Source: CAVSLM01 sp963728895 | GTDB taxonomy: Bacteria > Pseudomonadota > Gammaproteobacteria > JBBQDK01 | DNA length: 64,000 nucleotides | NCBI GenBank assembly: GCA_963728895.1 | Contig: CAVSLM010000001.1 | Span: 930,001 to 994,000, forward strand | Reading direction: 5' to 3' | In this document: piece by piece, positions 34,416-44,191 of the stretch | Layout: each line of letters begins with the position of its first letter | How positions within the stretch are numbered: the stretch's first letter is position 1 | Made by a program: the position numbers and the translations under genes | Notes under the pieces: model-generated | Seen by the model: the letters and a program-made list of their open reading frames with translations, nothing else | The model's database searches: none | Told to the model about the DNA's origin: nothing

Positions 34416-37337
34416 TCAACCGGCCGGATCGTCCTGCCAGGCATGGCGGCGGCACACCCCGTCCATTTCGCAGTAGGCGCAGGCGCCGGCATCGCCCCAG
34501 GCGGGAAGGGGCGTGCCCGCACGCAGCTCGTGGACCACCTGCGTCAGGCGCGCGCCGACGGCGCGGCGCAGCGCTTCGAGCGCCTCGCCCTGCAGGGCTA
34601 CGCGGGCGCGAACCGGGCGCTGTTCGAGCTCCAGGTACTCGACGCGCACGGCACGCTCCAGCAACAGGGCATAGCTCGGAAGCTGCACCGCTTCCCCTGC
34701 GTCGACTTCTTCCTGCCGCGGCACGGCACCGGTCTTGTAATCGATGATCCCGAGCCCGTCGGCGCAGCGATCCACGCGGTCGAGGCGCCCTTTCAGCACC
34801 AGGTCCGTTGCCAGCGGCTGCCTGGCGTCGAGCTCCGTATGCTCCACCGCCCACTGCCCCTGGCGCTCGACCTGCCAGTCGACATATTCGGGAATCTGCG
34901 CCTCCCAGCGCCGCAGCCAGGCGCGGTGCATGAAGTTGTCCTCCAGGTCCTGGGCGAACTCGGCGGCCGCGATCTCGACCAGGAAACGGATGGCCGCCGC
35001 GCGGTTTCCGACATGCAGCGGCTCCGGAAAGGGACCCGGTAATCCCTGCGCTCCTTGGTGAAACGCCTGCAGGCAGCGGTGCACGCGCTCGCCGTAGTCG
35101 GACTTGGAAAGGGCGGTACTTACCTGTTCCTGCGATTTCAGGCCGAGGCAGTCGGCGGCGAAGAAGCGATAGGGGCAGTCGATCAGGCGCTGATGCGCGC
35201 TGGCGCTCAAGGTATGCGGAACCAGTCCCTGCGGCACGATCGGCTGCGGCCGGAGCTGCGGCACCGGTCGTACGCGGCTGTCGGCCTCGAAAACCTGGGC
35301 CCGGGAATCGCGAGCCAGCTCGCCGAGCTCGACGGCCTCCAGGTCGCTGTCGTAGGCGAGACGATGCAGGGCGCGCAAGGCCTCGAACCAGGGGCTGGGA
35401 ACGACCGGCTCGGCATCCTGTTCGCCACGCACTGTCATCAGTACGCAGGGGGCCGCTTCGAGCAGGCGCCGGAAGCGCTGCAGTCGCAATGCCTGGCGCG
35501 AGCGCCCCGGCGCGAGTCCCAGCTCTTCGCGTACCGCATCGTTGAAGAACGGCGGGACGTTGCCGGCTCCCGGGAGATGATCGCGCTCGGCGCCGGCGAT
35601 GGCGAGTGCGTCGAAGCGTTGCAGCAGTCCCTGGTCGAGTCCCAGCAGTTGCACGGGCGAGGGCAGCGCGGCGGGCGTGAAGTTGTGCCGCTCCAGGCTG
35701 CGCCCGAGCCAGCCGCGCAGCTCCAGCCAGCTCATGCGCAGGCTGCGGCCCTGAAGCGCCAGGCGCATGGCGTTCAGCTCCTCCAGCACGCGGCGGCCGG
35801 CGGGGTCGCTCGCCAGAGCGGCGTCCATGCCAAGCTCCGTAAGGCTTTGCCGCAGGGTCTGGAGGAAGCGTTCGGGCGCGTGCGCACCGGTGCCGAGCAT
35901 CCCCTGCAGCGGCTGCGCCGCCGCTTCGAGGCGGTTCAACAGGACATGGATGCGTCCCGCCGTGCCGTGGATCCAATCGGGCAGACGCTCCTGGCGATAG
36001 AGGAGATGGCGACGATAGCGCTGCAGGCCACGGGCGATGTTCTCGTGGCGCACGATGTCCTGTTCGAAGCGATACACCGTCTCCCGGCGTTGGTCACCGT
36101 CGAGGTCCGCAAATACGAAGGGCGACTTCAGCAGGTCCAGCAGGGGCGCCTCGGCAAAGTCCTCCTCCACGCACTCCAGCCAGCGTTCCAGCGCAGCGGC
36201 GGCGCTGGTCGTGGAGAGCGCCCAGCCGGTGACATCGGCGAGTGCGATACCGGCGCGCTCGAGGAGCGCGCGAATGCGGCGCGCGAGCCGCCGGTCCTCG
36301 GTCACGATGCCGATTGCGGAGCGCCCCTCTAGCAGCCAGCGTCGCACCTGCGTGTCGATGGCCCGCGCCTCATGCTCGGCGCCCGTGGCACGCAGCAATG
36401 CGAGCCGTCCCTGTACCGGACTTTCACGGTGAGCGCGCGCAAACGCCATGGCACGCGCGCCGAGCGGCGCGGGATCGGCTGCAAAGGCGCAGGCGACGAA
36501 TGCTCCGAAGGCGTCCGCCGCCGCGGGGGCGGCGATGCGGTCTTCGAGAGCCCGCAGTGGTACCGGCACCATGCTCGCGTCCGGTACCGGTGCATCGGCC
36601 TGGGCATGCACCAGAATCTCGATGCGCCCCTGCGCCAGGAGCGCTTGGCACCATTCGATTTCCGCTCGGCTCCAGGTGTCGTGGCCGACCAGATAAATGT
36701 GCTGCGGGACATCGACCTGCCGCGCGACGCTCGTCGCGAGGCGCAGCAGCCGGGCCGCGGCGGGATCCATGCCGCCCTCAGCGTGGAGTTGCGCGTGCCA
36801 GGCGCGCCACAGCGTGTACACCAGTTCGGCCTCGCGCCCGAGCGGTGCGGGAGGCGTGCCGCGTACACCATAGCCCTTGGACAGGCGTCGTTGGAAGCTT
36901 TCGAGGTCCGCCGGCAGCTCCACGTGGTTCAGAGTCAGCTCGTCGAACAGTGCCAGCAGACTTTCGCAGAGCTGCCAGGGGCTAGCCGCACCAAAGAGCC
37001 CCTGGTGCTGCACGAGCGCTTCGACCAGCATCAGCTCCCGTGCGTGGACATCGCGCACGGGAGTCCCGTTCGCAAGCGGCTGGCGGGCGATCCAGCCGGA
37101 GAAGCTATCAAGCTGCGGGCCGAGCAGCGCCGCATGACCGCGCTGCTCTGCCTCCTCCTGAAGCAGTCGGCGCAACAGCGGTGCGGCACGCAGGTCGGGC
37201 ATCAGCACGACGATGTCGCTGAAGTCGGGTGCGAGCGCCGCATGCCGGTCAAACACGCACCGCGCGAGGTGCACCAGGGGATCCTGGCCGTAGGGAACGA
37301 GGGTCAGAGCGCCTCGGGGTGACCCGGTCCGATCCAC
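34416..37337 (-). CDS. addB: AddB-like PD-(D/E)XK exonuclease with probable iron-sulfur cluster
   Basis: A 973-residue protein: an inactive helicase-like N-terminal two-thirds (no Walker A) and a C-terminal nuclease with LKGRLDRVDR and GIIDYKTG. Cysteines in CPYRFFAADCLG and the terminal CAYCEMDGVC set are placed to ligate a 4Fe-4S cluster, as in AddB. It is the expected partner of the AddA-like protein, although the three bufferin genes separate them. Translation begins with GTG 37337, 28 bp after fdxA. Neighbouring ferredoxin may simply be ancestral order. Confidence 0.87.
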   Translation of the reverse strand: MDRTGSPRGALTLVPYGQDPLVHLARCVFDRHAALAPDFSDIVVLMPDLRAAPLLRRLLQEEAEQRGHAALLGPQLDSFSGWIARQPLANGTPVRDVHARELMLVEALVQHQGLFGAASPWQLCESLLALFDELTLNHVELPADLESFQRRLSKGYGVRGTPPAPLGREAELVYTLWRAWHAQLHAEGGMDPAAARLLRLATSVARQVDVPQHIYLVGHDTWSRAEIEWCQALLAQGRIEILVHAQADAPVPDASMVPVPLRALEDRIAAPAAADAFGAFVACAFAADPAPLGARAMAFARAHRESPVQGRLALLRATGAEHEARAIDTQVRRWLLEGRSAIGIVTEDRRLARRIRALLERAGIALADVTGWALSTTSAAAALERWLECVEEDFAEAPLLDLLKSPFVFADLDGDQRRETVYRFEQDIVRHENIARGLQRYRRHLLYRQERLPDWIHGTAGRIHVLLNRLEAAAQPLQGMLGTGAHAPERFLQTLRQSLTELGMDAALASDPAGRRVLEELNAMRLALQGRSLRMSWLELRGWLGRSLERHNFTPAALPSPVQLLGLDQGLLQRFDALAIAGAERDHLPGAGNVPPFFNDAVREELGLAPGRSRQALRLQRFRRLLEAAPCVLMTVRGEQDAEPVVPSPWFEALRALHRLAYDSDLEAVELGELARDSRAQVFEADSRVRPVPQLRPQPIVPQGLVPHTLSASAHQRLIDCPYRFFAADCLGLKSQEQVSTALSKSDYGERVHRCLQAFHQGAQGLPGPFPEPLHVGNRAAAIRFLVEIAAAEFAQDLEDNFMHRAWLRRWEAQIPEYVDWQVERQGQWAVEHTELDARQPLATDLVLKGRLDRVDRCADGLGIIDYKTGAVPRQEEVDAGEAVQLPSYALLLERAVRVEYLELEQRPVRARVALQGEALEALRRAVGARLTQVVHELRAGTPLPAWGDAGACAYCEMDGVCRRHAWQDDPAG

Positions 37338-37365
37338 CGCAACCGCCGCCGCGAGCAGCAGCGGA

Positions 37366-37689
37366 TCAGCGTTCGAGATATTGCAGCTTGTCGGACTTGC
37401 CGTCCCATTCTGTGGCGTCGGGCGGCGGGTCTTTGCGACGGTTGATCACCGGCCATTCGCGGGCGAGCTCCGCGTTGAGCGCGACAAACGGCATCTGCTC
37501 CGGGGGCACGTCGTCCTCGGCGAAAATGGCATTGGCCGGGCATTCCGGCACGCACAGTGTGCAGTCGATGCATTCGTCGGGATCGATCGCCAGGAAGTTC
37601 GGACCTTCATGGAAGCAGTCCACCGGGCAGACTTCGACACAATCCGTGTACTTGCACTTGATGCAATTCTCTGTGACGACGAAGGTCAT
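37366..37689 (-). CDS. fdxA: Seven-iron ferredoxin FdxA
   Basis: A 107-residue ferredoxin. MTFVVTENCIKCKYTDCVEV and CPVDCFHEG followed by CIDCTLCVPECP give the ligands of one 3Fe-4S and one 4Fe-4S cluster, as in Azotobacter FdI. The long C-terminal extension is normal for the group. ATG 37689 follows GGAGATC; upstream open sequence is not family-like. In pseudomonads fdxA lies next to mutS; here the wsp operon separates them. Confidence 0.95.
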   Translation of the reverse strand: MTFVVTENCIKCKYTDCVEVCPVDCFHEGPNFLAIDPDECIDCTLCVPECPANAIFAEDDVPPEQMPFVALNAELAREWPVINRRKDPPPDATEWDGKSDKLQYLER

Positions 37690-37835
37690 GGGGATCTCCG
37701 CTCCGAATTCGCCATGCGGTGCCGAGCGGGCCGCGAGGAAGGAAAAGCCTGGGCGAACGTCGCGGACCAACCGTTGCCACCGCGCATATGGTAATCGCAA
37801 TCGCAGCCAGTTGGCGAGCCCGCCCCGCCGGCGGC

Positions 37836-38867
37836 TCAGGCTGCCGTGGCCACGCGGTTGCGGCCGCTGCCCTTCGCGGCGTAGAGCGCCTGGTCGGCCG
37901 CAAGAATGAGGCTCTCCGGCGAGCTCACCTTGGTGGGTACTACGCAGGCCACTCCGAGGCTCACGCTGACCTGTCCGGAGCAGCGCGATTGGCAGTGCTC
38001 GATGCGCAGCGCCTCGACATCGCTGCGCATGCGTTCGGCGACCGTGGCCGCACCTTCCAGGCTGGTCTCCGGCAGAATCACGGCGAACTCCTCCCCGCCA
38101 TAGCGCGCCACGAGGTCGCCGGGTCGGTTGGTCGACGCCTGCAGGGATTGGGCGATGCGCTTGAGGCAGTCGTCGCCCTGCAGGTGACCGTAGTGATCAT
38201 TGAAGGCCTTGAACCAGTCGATGTCGATCAGTATCAGCGCCAGTGCAGTGGCCCCGCGCAGTGCGCGTTGCCACTCCTGACTAAGCGTACGATCGAAGCT
38301 GCGACGGTTGGCGATCCCGGTCAGGCCATCCAGCGAAGACAGCCGTTGCAGCTCGCGGTTGCTTTCCTCCAGCTGCCGTTGGACTTCGCGCAGCTCGCGA
38401 AATGCGGCATCGCGCTCCAGCTGCACCCGATAGCCTTTGGAATGCGCACGGATGCGCGCGATGAGCTCGGCGCGATCCGGGAGCTTCACCAGGTAGTCGC
38501 TCGCGCCGTTGCCGAAGGCATCCGCCTTGATCTGCGGGTCCTCCTTGGTAGAAAGCACGATAACCGGCACGTCACGGGTGATCGGATTGGCGCGATAGAA
38601 GCGTACCAGCACCAAGCCTTCGGCATCCGGCATCACCAGGTCCTGCAGGATGATCGTTGCCTGCAGCTCGGCGGCCTGCGCTACCGCCTCCCTGGGATCG
38701 GGGCAATAATGAAACTCGATGTCGGGCTCGGTGGCGAGCATGCGCCGGATGGCCTCGGCGACGATCGCCTGATCGTCCACCAGCAACACCACGCATTGGT
38801 TGCCTGTCGGGCCGAATGTGGGCGCGAAAGGATCCGTTTGCACGGAACTGGGGGGCTCGCGCGACAT
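37836..38867 (-). CDS. wspR: WspR-like response regulator diguanylate cyclase
   Basis: A 343-residue protein with a receiver domain (phospho-acceptor Asp76 in IILQDLVMP, Lys in VIVLSTKE), a coiled-coil linker and a GGDEF domain with active site YGGEEF and inhibitory RPGD five residues upstream. Phosphorylation by WspE should trigger clustering and c-di-GMP synthesis. ATG 38867 lies one base after the wspF stop, at the end of the wsp operon, as in Pseudomonas. Earlier in-frame codons fall inside wspF and are rejected. Confidence 0.95.
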   Translation of the reverse strand: MSREPPSSVQTDPFAPTFGPTGNQCVVLLVDDQAIVAEAIRRMLATEPDIEFHYCPDPREAVAQAAELQATIILQDLVMPDAEGLVLVRFYRANPITRDVPVIVLSTKEDPQIKADAFGNGASDYLVKLPDRAELIARIRAHSKGYRVQLERDAAFRELREVQRQLEESNRELQRLSSLDGLTGIANRRSFDRTLSQEWQRALRGATALALILIDIDWFKAFNDHYGHLQGDDCLKRIAQSLQASTNRPGDLVARYGGEEFAVILPETSLEGAATVAERMRSDVEALRIEHCQSRCSGQVSVSLGVACVVPTKVSSPESLILAADQALYAAKGSGRNRVATAA

Positions 38868-38868
38868 G

Positions 38869-39894
38869 TCACCTGCGCCGCGGCGCCAGCGCCTGGACAA
38901 TGCAAGGCGCGATGTCGGGCAGGGGCAGCACCTCGGCCGCGGCTCCGAGCGCGATGGCGGCTTTGGGCATTCCGAATACGGCGGATGTCGATTCGTCCTG
39001 CGCGATGGTGAGGAACCCGCGCTGTCGCAGCGCCAGGAGACCGGCTGCCCCGTCACGCCCCATGCCGGTCAGCAGCACGGCGGCGGCCGGTCCTTTCCAG
39101 TGTGCGGCGACGCTTTCGAACCAGACATTGACCGAGGGGCGGTAGGGATAGTCGGCGGGGTCGCGTCGGTAGCGCAGCGTCGCCCCGCTATCGAGAATCA
39201 GATGGTCGGCGCCGGTTGCCACCATGACCGTTCCCGGCTGTGGCACGTCGCCATCACGTACGGCGCACAGGGGAAGGGCGGAGCGTGCGCCCAGCCAGGC
39301 GACGAAGCTCGGAAGAAACTGTGCTTCCATGTGCTGTGCGATCACCACGGCGCCGGTAAACGTGGACGGCAGCGCCGAGAGCAGGTGGGCGAGCGCGGCC
39401 GGCCCGCCGGTGGAGGCGCCCAGTGCCAGCAGCGGCATATCGTGCTCCTGAGAGCGGCGCGCCGGCAGCGTCACCGTGCTTCCCGTTGCACGCGGTGCGC
39501 CGAACAGCAGCTTCTCGATCATGGCGATCTTCTGCAGCAGCAGGGGCGCACTGTCGGCCAGGCCCGACTGGTTCAATACGGGTGTGCTGAGGGCATCGAG
39601 CGCACCGGCGCCCATTGCCTCGAACACCCGCGCGCTGTTGCCTTTCACCGTTGCCGTGATGATCAGGATGGCGCAGGGCGTACTGCTCATGATCTGACGT
39701 GTGGCGCTGACCCCGTCCAGCACCGGCATCACCAGGTCCATCAGAATGAGCTCGGGGCGCGCTTCGGCGCAGCGCCGCACCGCTGCGGCGCCGTCGGCGG
39801 CGGTCCAGGCGATCGCATGCCGGGAATCGGAAACCACGATGCGGCGCAGCACCTCGACGGCCATGGGCGAATCGTTGACGATGGCGATTCTCAT
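38869..39894 (-). CDS. wspF: WspF, CheB-type methylesterase response regulator
   Basis: A 341-residue CheB homologue with receiver domain (Asp53 in ILMDLVMP), linker and methylesterase domain with the Ser-His-Asp triad in GASTGGP, AQHM and TGMGRDG. In Wsp systems it demethylates WspA and restrains signalling; loss gives high c-di-GMP and wrinkly colonies. It starts 7 bp after the wspE stop. All catalytic residues are present. Confidence 0.95.
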   Translation of the reverse strand: MRIAIVNDSPMAVEVLRRIVVSDSRHAIAWTAADGAAAVRRCAEARPELILMDLVMPVLDGVSATRQIMSSTPCAILIITATVKGNSARVFEAMGAGALDALSTPVLNQSGLADSAPLLLQKIAMIEKLLFGAPRATGSTVTLPARRSQEHDMPLLALGASTGGPAALAHLLSALPSTFTGAVVIAQHMEAQFLPSFVAWLGARSALPLCAVRDGDVPQPGTVMVATGADHLILDSGATLRYRRDPADYPYRPSVNVWFESVAAHWKGPAAAVLLTGMGRDGAAGLLALRQRGFLTIAQDESTSAVFGMPKAAIALGAAAEVLPLPDIAPCIVQALAPRRR

Positions 39895-39901
39895 CGAGGA
39901 C

Positions 39902-42169
39902 TTACGGCGCGCCGATCAGGTCGGCGACCGCATCGAGCAGTGCGTCGTCGTGGAAGCTGCCCTTGGTAAGGTAGTAGTCGGCGCCGGCCTCCATCCCGCG
40001 GTTGCGGTCCTCCGGGCGGTCCTTGTAGGAAATGATCATGACCGGCGTGTTCTTGAGCCGGGCATCGTTCTTGATGGAAGCGGTGAGCTCCAGGCCGCTC
40101 ATGCGCGGCATGTCGATGTCGCTGATGACCAGGTCGAATTGTCCCGCGCGCACGGCGTTCCAGCCCGCCATGCCATCTACCGCCACCTCCACCATGTAAC
40201 CGCGGTTCTCCAGCAGATTGCGTTCGACCTCGCGGATGGTGATGGAGTCGTCGACTACCAGGACGCGCTTGACCACGTCCTGGCCGCAAGCGGCGCGCGC
40301 GCCGATGTGCTCGACCTGACCGCGCTGCACCAGTGTCGCGATGCTGTGCAGCAGGTCGTCGACCTCGAAAATAAGTGCCGGTGAACCGTCCTCGAGCACG
40401 GCGCCGGCGCTGATGTCACGGATCTTGCCGAACAGCGGGTTCAGGCTCTGCACGGCAAGGTTGCGTTCGCCCAGCAGCCGATCGACGATGAGGCCGTATC
40501 GGCTGTCACGCTCGCCGAGGACCACGACATAGAGCTCGTCGGAGCTCGCATTGGTGTCTTCGAGCTCCAGCACCTGGCGGGCCGCGATCAGACCGATGCG
40601 CTGGTCGCCGACGGTGCAGTACTGGTGTCCTTCCACCGTGGCGATTCGATCGCGCTTGAGGCGCTGCGCCGAGTCGATGCGTGCGAGGGGTAGCGCGTAG
40701 GGTTCACCCGCCACTTCCACGAGCAGCGCACGTACCAGACCGAGAGTGAGGGGCAGCTGCAATACGAAGCGGGTGCCTTGGCCGGGGGTGCTGCTCACGC
40801 GCACCGCGCCCCGCAGCTCGCGCACCGTCGTGTGCACCACGTCCAGACCCACACCGCGGCCGGAGACATCGGTCACCCGGTCGCGCATCGAGAAGCCGGG
40901 CAGAAACAGGAAGTCGAGCAGCTCCGACTCGCCGAGACTGCTCGCCAACTCGGCGTTGACCAGACCGCGCGCGACGACGCGGGCGCGCACCGCCTCCGGA
41001 TCGATGCCGCGACCGTCGTCGATGATCGATACCGTAAGCATTCCGGCGTTGTGCGCAGCCTCCACCACAATAGTGGCCTGGGCGTCCTTGCCGGCCTGGG
41101 CGCGTTCTTCAGGCGACTCGAGGGCGTGGTCAATGGCATTGCGCAGCAGGTGACCCAGCGGCGCTTCCAGACGCGCCAGGACATCGCGGTCGACTTCGGT
41201 CGGCAGTCCGCGCAGCTCCAGATGCACATCCTTGCCCAGCTTGCGCGCCAAGTCCCGGGTAAGGCGCTGCAGGCCGGTGACACCGGCGGAGAAGGGACGC
41301 ATGCGGGTGGCGAGCACCTCGCGGTTGAGGCGCGACGACAGGCTGTTGCTGCGCCGCTCGTACTCGTCGAGATCGCGCAGTCGCTCGATGAGCAGTTGCC
41401 GGCATTCGGTGGCCTTGTGCCGCGCATCCTGCAGCAATCGGGTTTCGTAGGGATCGCCGTGCCGCGCGTCGCGATGTTCCCACAGGCGATCGAGCAGCTT
41501 TACCAGCTCGACCTGACGTCGCTTGATCTGTTGCAGCGCGTCCGTATAGGGGCCGAGCCAGCGCGTGCCGACCAGGGCTTCGCCGGAGAGTCCGAGCAGC
41601 CGGTTCAGGCGCAGCGTCGAGACGCGCACGGCATTCTCGTCGGCGCCCGTCTCTACAGGTCCGGCGGCAGACACCTGTCTCTGTGAAGGTTCGACCGGTG
41701 CCGGGGCCGGCGTCGGCGTCGGCGTCGGCGGCGCAGGAGATGAAGCCGTGGGAGCGTCCGCGTCGGGTACAGGCGAGGCGAGTGCCTCCAGCAGCTGCTG
41801 CAGCTCGGGCGCCTCCATGGTCATCACCGGCGCGGACGATTCGGCGGGTGCCATGCGCTGCAACAGATCGACCGCGGCGAGCAGATGATCGACGCGCTCG
41901 GGCGTAAGCACGACCCCATGCTGCGCGGCGACGAAGCAGTCTTCCATGGCATGCGCGAGGCGCACAGCAGGCTCCAGGTCCACCATGCGCGCGGCGCCCT
42001 TGATGGAGTGGGCGGCGCGCATCAGGTTTTCGAGCACCCCGGAGGAGGCCGGTGTCTGCTCCAGGCGCAGCAGTCCGTTGCTGAGCAGCCCGGCCTGCGC
42101 TTCCAGCTCGATGCGGAACAGCTCGAGCAGGGACAGGTTGGCCAGATCTCCTGTATGCACGCCGCTCAT
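39902..42169 (-). CDS. wspE: WspE, hybrid CheA-type histidine kinase
   Basis: A 755-residue CheA-like kinase: Hpt domain with His54 in AAHSIKGAARM, a Pro/Thr/Ala linker (about 135-165), dimerisation region, HATPase domain (LLRNAIDHALE, DDGRGID, GRGVGLDVV), CheW-like domain, and a C-terminal receiver with VISDIDMPRMSG. The fused receiver is the WspE hallmark. It phosphorylates WspR and WspF. Its ATG overlaps the wspD stop by 4 bp. Confidence 0.95.
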   Translation of the reverse strand: MSGVHTGDLANLSLLELFRIELEAQAGLLSNGLLRLEQTPASSGVLENLMRAAHSIKGAARMVDLEPAVRLAHAMEDCFVAAQHGVVLTPERVDHLLAAVDLLQRMAPAESSAPVMTMEAPELQQLLEALASPVPDADAPTASSPAPPTPTPTPAPAPVEPSQRQVSAAGPVETGADENAVRVSTLRLNRLLGLSGEALVGTRWLGPYTDALQQIKRRQVELVKLLDRLWEHRDARHGDPYETRLLQDARHKATECRQLLIERLRDLDEYERRSNSLSSRLNREVLATRMRPFSAGVTGLQRLTRDLARKLGKDVHLELRGLPTEVDRDVLARLEAPLGHLLRNAIDHALESPEERAQAGKDAQATIVVEAAHNAGMLTVSIIDDGRGIDPEAVRARVVARGLVNAELASSLGESELLDFLFLPGFSMRDRVTDVSGRGVGLDVVHTTVRELRGAVRVSSTPGQGTRFVLQLPLTLGLVRALLVEVAGEPYALPLARIDSAQRLKRDRIATVEGHQYCTVGDQRIGLIAARQVLELEDTNASSDELYVVVLGERDSRYGLIVDRLLGERNLAVQSLNPLFGKIRDISAGAVLEDGSPALIFEVDDLLHSIATLVQRGQVEHIGARAACGQDVVKRVLVVDDSITIREVERNLLENRGYMVEVAVDGMAGWNAVRAGQFDLVISDIDMPRMSGLELTASIKNDARLKNTPVMIISYKDRPEDRNRGMEAGADYYLTKGSFHDDALLDAVADLIGAP

Positions 42170-42855
42170 GCGATGCTTCGCGCCAGTGCGTTCAGCAGCC
42201 GCGCCTCATCCAGCAGCGCGACCTGCCTCCCATCCACTGCGATCAGCGCCCTGCTGTAGGGATGCCGTCCCAGGGCTGCAGTGGCGGGCAGCTTCTCCTG
42301 CTGTCGCACATCGAACTTCCAGGTGCCGAACACCTCGTCCACGCGCGTCGCGTACAGCTGCGGCGCCCGGCCTAGAATCAGCATACGCGCGTAGCGGCGC
42401 AGGCCCGCGGCACCGGGCTGCTCTTCGACCTGCAGCCCCAGCAAGGCAGCGAGCGACACGCACGGTCTCAGCTCGCCGCGCAGGGCGGCGACTCCCAGAA
42501 GTACGCCGCGGCTGCGGTGCGGAACACGGTGCACCGGGAGCGGCGGTGTGATTTCATGCACCAGCGGTGTGGCAATCGCCAGCCACTCCGCCTCGACGCG
42601 GAACACCACGGCGGAGCTGCGGGTGCCGGTATCGGCGATGACTTCGGAAGGAGCGGCCAGCACGGTCGCGCGCTCGTGCAACTCGGCGGCCGAGAGGGAA
42701 CGCTGCAGGAGCTTCTGTCCCGCGCGGCTGTAGAGCTCGCAGTTGTGGCAGTGCACGACTGTTTGGAGCTTGGGGCAGCGCTCGACGCCGCGTCCCCACA
42801 CGCCGATGCGGTTCCAGCAGTCCATGACCGCCTCGTCGAGATTGGCAGCGCTCAT
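42166..42855 (-). CDS. wspD: WspD, CheW-type coupling protein
   Basis: A 229-residue protein with an N-terminal extension that contains a Cys-rich segment (ERCPKLQTVVHCHNCELYS), then a CheW domain (RSSAVVFRVEAEWLAIATPL, GVAALRGELRPCVSLAALLG). The N-terminal extension is typical of WspD and is otherwise uncharacterised; its cysteines could bind metal. ATG 42855 overlaps the wspC stop (ATGA). Confidence 0.92.
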   Translation of the reverse strand: MSAANLDEAVMDCWNRIGVWGRGVERCPKLQTVVHCHNCELYSRAGQKLLQRSLSAAELHERATVLAAPSEVIADTGTRSSAVVFRVEAEWLAIATPLVHEITPPLPVHRVPHRSRGVLLGVAALRGELRPCVSLAALLGLQVEEQPGAAGLRRYARMLILGRAPQLYATRVDEVFGTWKFDVRQQEKLPATAALGRHPYSRALIAVDGRQVALLDEARLLNALARSIA

Positions 42856-44132
42856 GTCGCGCCTTGTGCCGGCTGTCCATCGCGTCGTGTCAGGACACGC
42901 TCGGCACGCCGGCGATAGTGCGCCGCGGTGTCGTGCTGACCGGCCTGCTCGCAAAGCAACGCAAGATGTACCAGAGTTTCGTAATGCTCCGGATCGAGAT
43001 AGGCTGCGCGGCGCAGGTACGTCTCGGCCTGATCGCGGCTGCCGACGGCGTCGCGTACCAGCGCCAGAAGATAGTAGGCGGGGGCAGTAGGTCCATGAGC
43101 GGCGAGATGCTGCTCGCAAAGCAGTGCCGCCTCGGCGAAATGTCCGGCGTTGGCGCAGTGCCTGGCTTCGACAAGGCCATCCTCGTCCTGCGCCGCCGCA
43201 GCCGGCGGGGGCGCTTCCTGGGCGTGTGGCGCGAACGGTCGGACCTCCGCCTTGATCGGCCGCACGCGCGGATGCGAGGCGGCGGCCGAAGCCGAATGCA
43301 CACAGCTGGACGGAACGGGAGCATCGGCGCGGCGGCGTATGAATCCGAAGGCGCCGGGAAAGTCCCTGCACGGGGCGAAGCCTTCGCGCAGCACGCTGCC
43401 TTCGGCATGGCCCACGAACAGCATGCCGTTGGGCGCCAGCAGTTGGTTGAGCACGCCGATCGCGCGCTGTTGGATCTCACGGTCGAAGTAGATGAGCAGA
43501 TTGCGGCAGAACACCACATCGTAGAGGCCGCGGGCGGTCGCGAAGCCCGGCGCAATGAGGTTTCCGCATGCGAACTGCACCAGCGACCGTGGCGCTTGGC
43601 GCAAAGCGTACTGCCCTTCCTCGGGAACGAAGTGCACGTCCCGGAAGGCCAGATCGGTACCCCGGAAAGACGCGCTTTCATAGCGGGCCTGCTGGGCGGC
43701 GGCCAGGTTGCGCCGGCTGATGTCGATGGCGTCGATCGCCAGCTGCTGCGGCTCGATGCCCGCATCCAACAACGCCATGGCGATGGAATAGGGTTCTTCG
43801 CCGGTTGCGCACGGCAGGCTGAGGATGCGCAAACGTCCGAATCGATGTGACGGCAGCCATTCCCGCTGCGCGTAGTGCTGCAGCGCGCGGAAAGCTTCAG
43901 GAACCCGGAAAAACCAGGTTTCACCTACTACCACGCACTCGATCAAGGCATCGAGCTCTTCAGGCGAGCTCAGCAGCGCATGGTGATAGCCGGGCAGGTC
44001 ATCGATGCGGCAGCGCTCCATGCGCTCGCGCACGGCGTAGGCCACGCAGGACATGCCGACCGCCGCCGCATTCAGGCCCATGAAGCCCCGCAGGATGGCC
44101 GCGATGTCGACAAGTGGTGCCGATCCGGTCAT
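42852..44132 (-). CDS. wspC: WspC, CheR-type methyltransferase with TPR tail
   Basis: A 426-residue protein: CheR N-terminal and catalytic domains (GETWFFRVPEAF, LSLPCATGEEPYSIAM for SAM binding, VVFCRNLLIYFDRE), then an Ala/Pro linker and a C-terminal TPR region (about 320-415), the layout of WspC. It methylates WspA glutamates constitutively in known systems. Start is ATG 44132 (MTGSAPLVDIAAILR). A 59 bp gap separates it from wspB. Confidence 0.94.
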   Translation of the reverse strand: MTGSAPLVDIAAILRGFMGLNAAAVGMSCVAYAVRERMERCRIDDLPGYHHALLSSPEELDALIECVVVGETWFFRVPEAFRALQHYAQREWLPSHRFGRLRILSLPCATGEEPYSIAMALLDAGIEPQQLAIDAIDISRRNLAAAQQARYESASFRGTDLAFRDVHFVPEEGQYALRQAPRSLVQFACGNLIAPGFATARGLYDVVFCRNLLIYFDREIQQRAIGVLNQLLAPNGMLFVGHAEGSVLREGFAPCRDFPGAFGFIRRRADAPVPSSCVHSASAAASHPRVRPIKAEVRPFAPHAQEAPPPAAAAQDEDGLVEARHCANAGHFAEAALLCEQHLAAHGPTAPAYYLLALVRDAVGSRDQAETYLRRAAYLDPEHYETLVHLALLCEQAGQHDTAAHYRRRAERVLTRRDGQPAQGAT

Positions 44133-44191
44133 GGACGGGGGGCGGTTACCGCAAGGCGGGCGCGAGGAGCGGCATGCGATCCCATGGTCGT

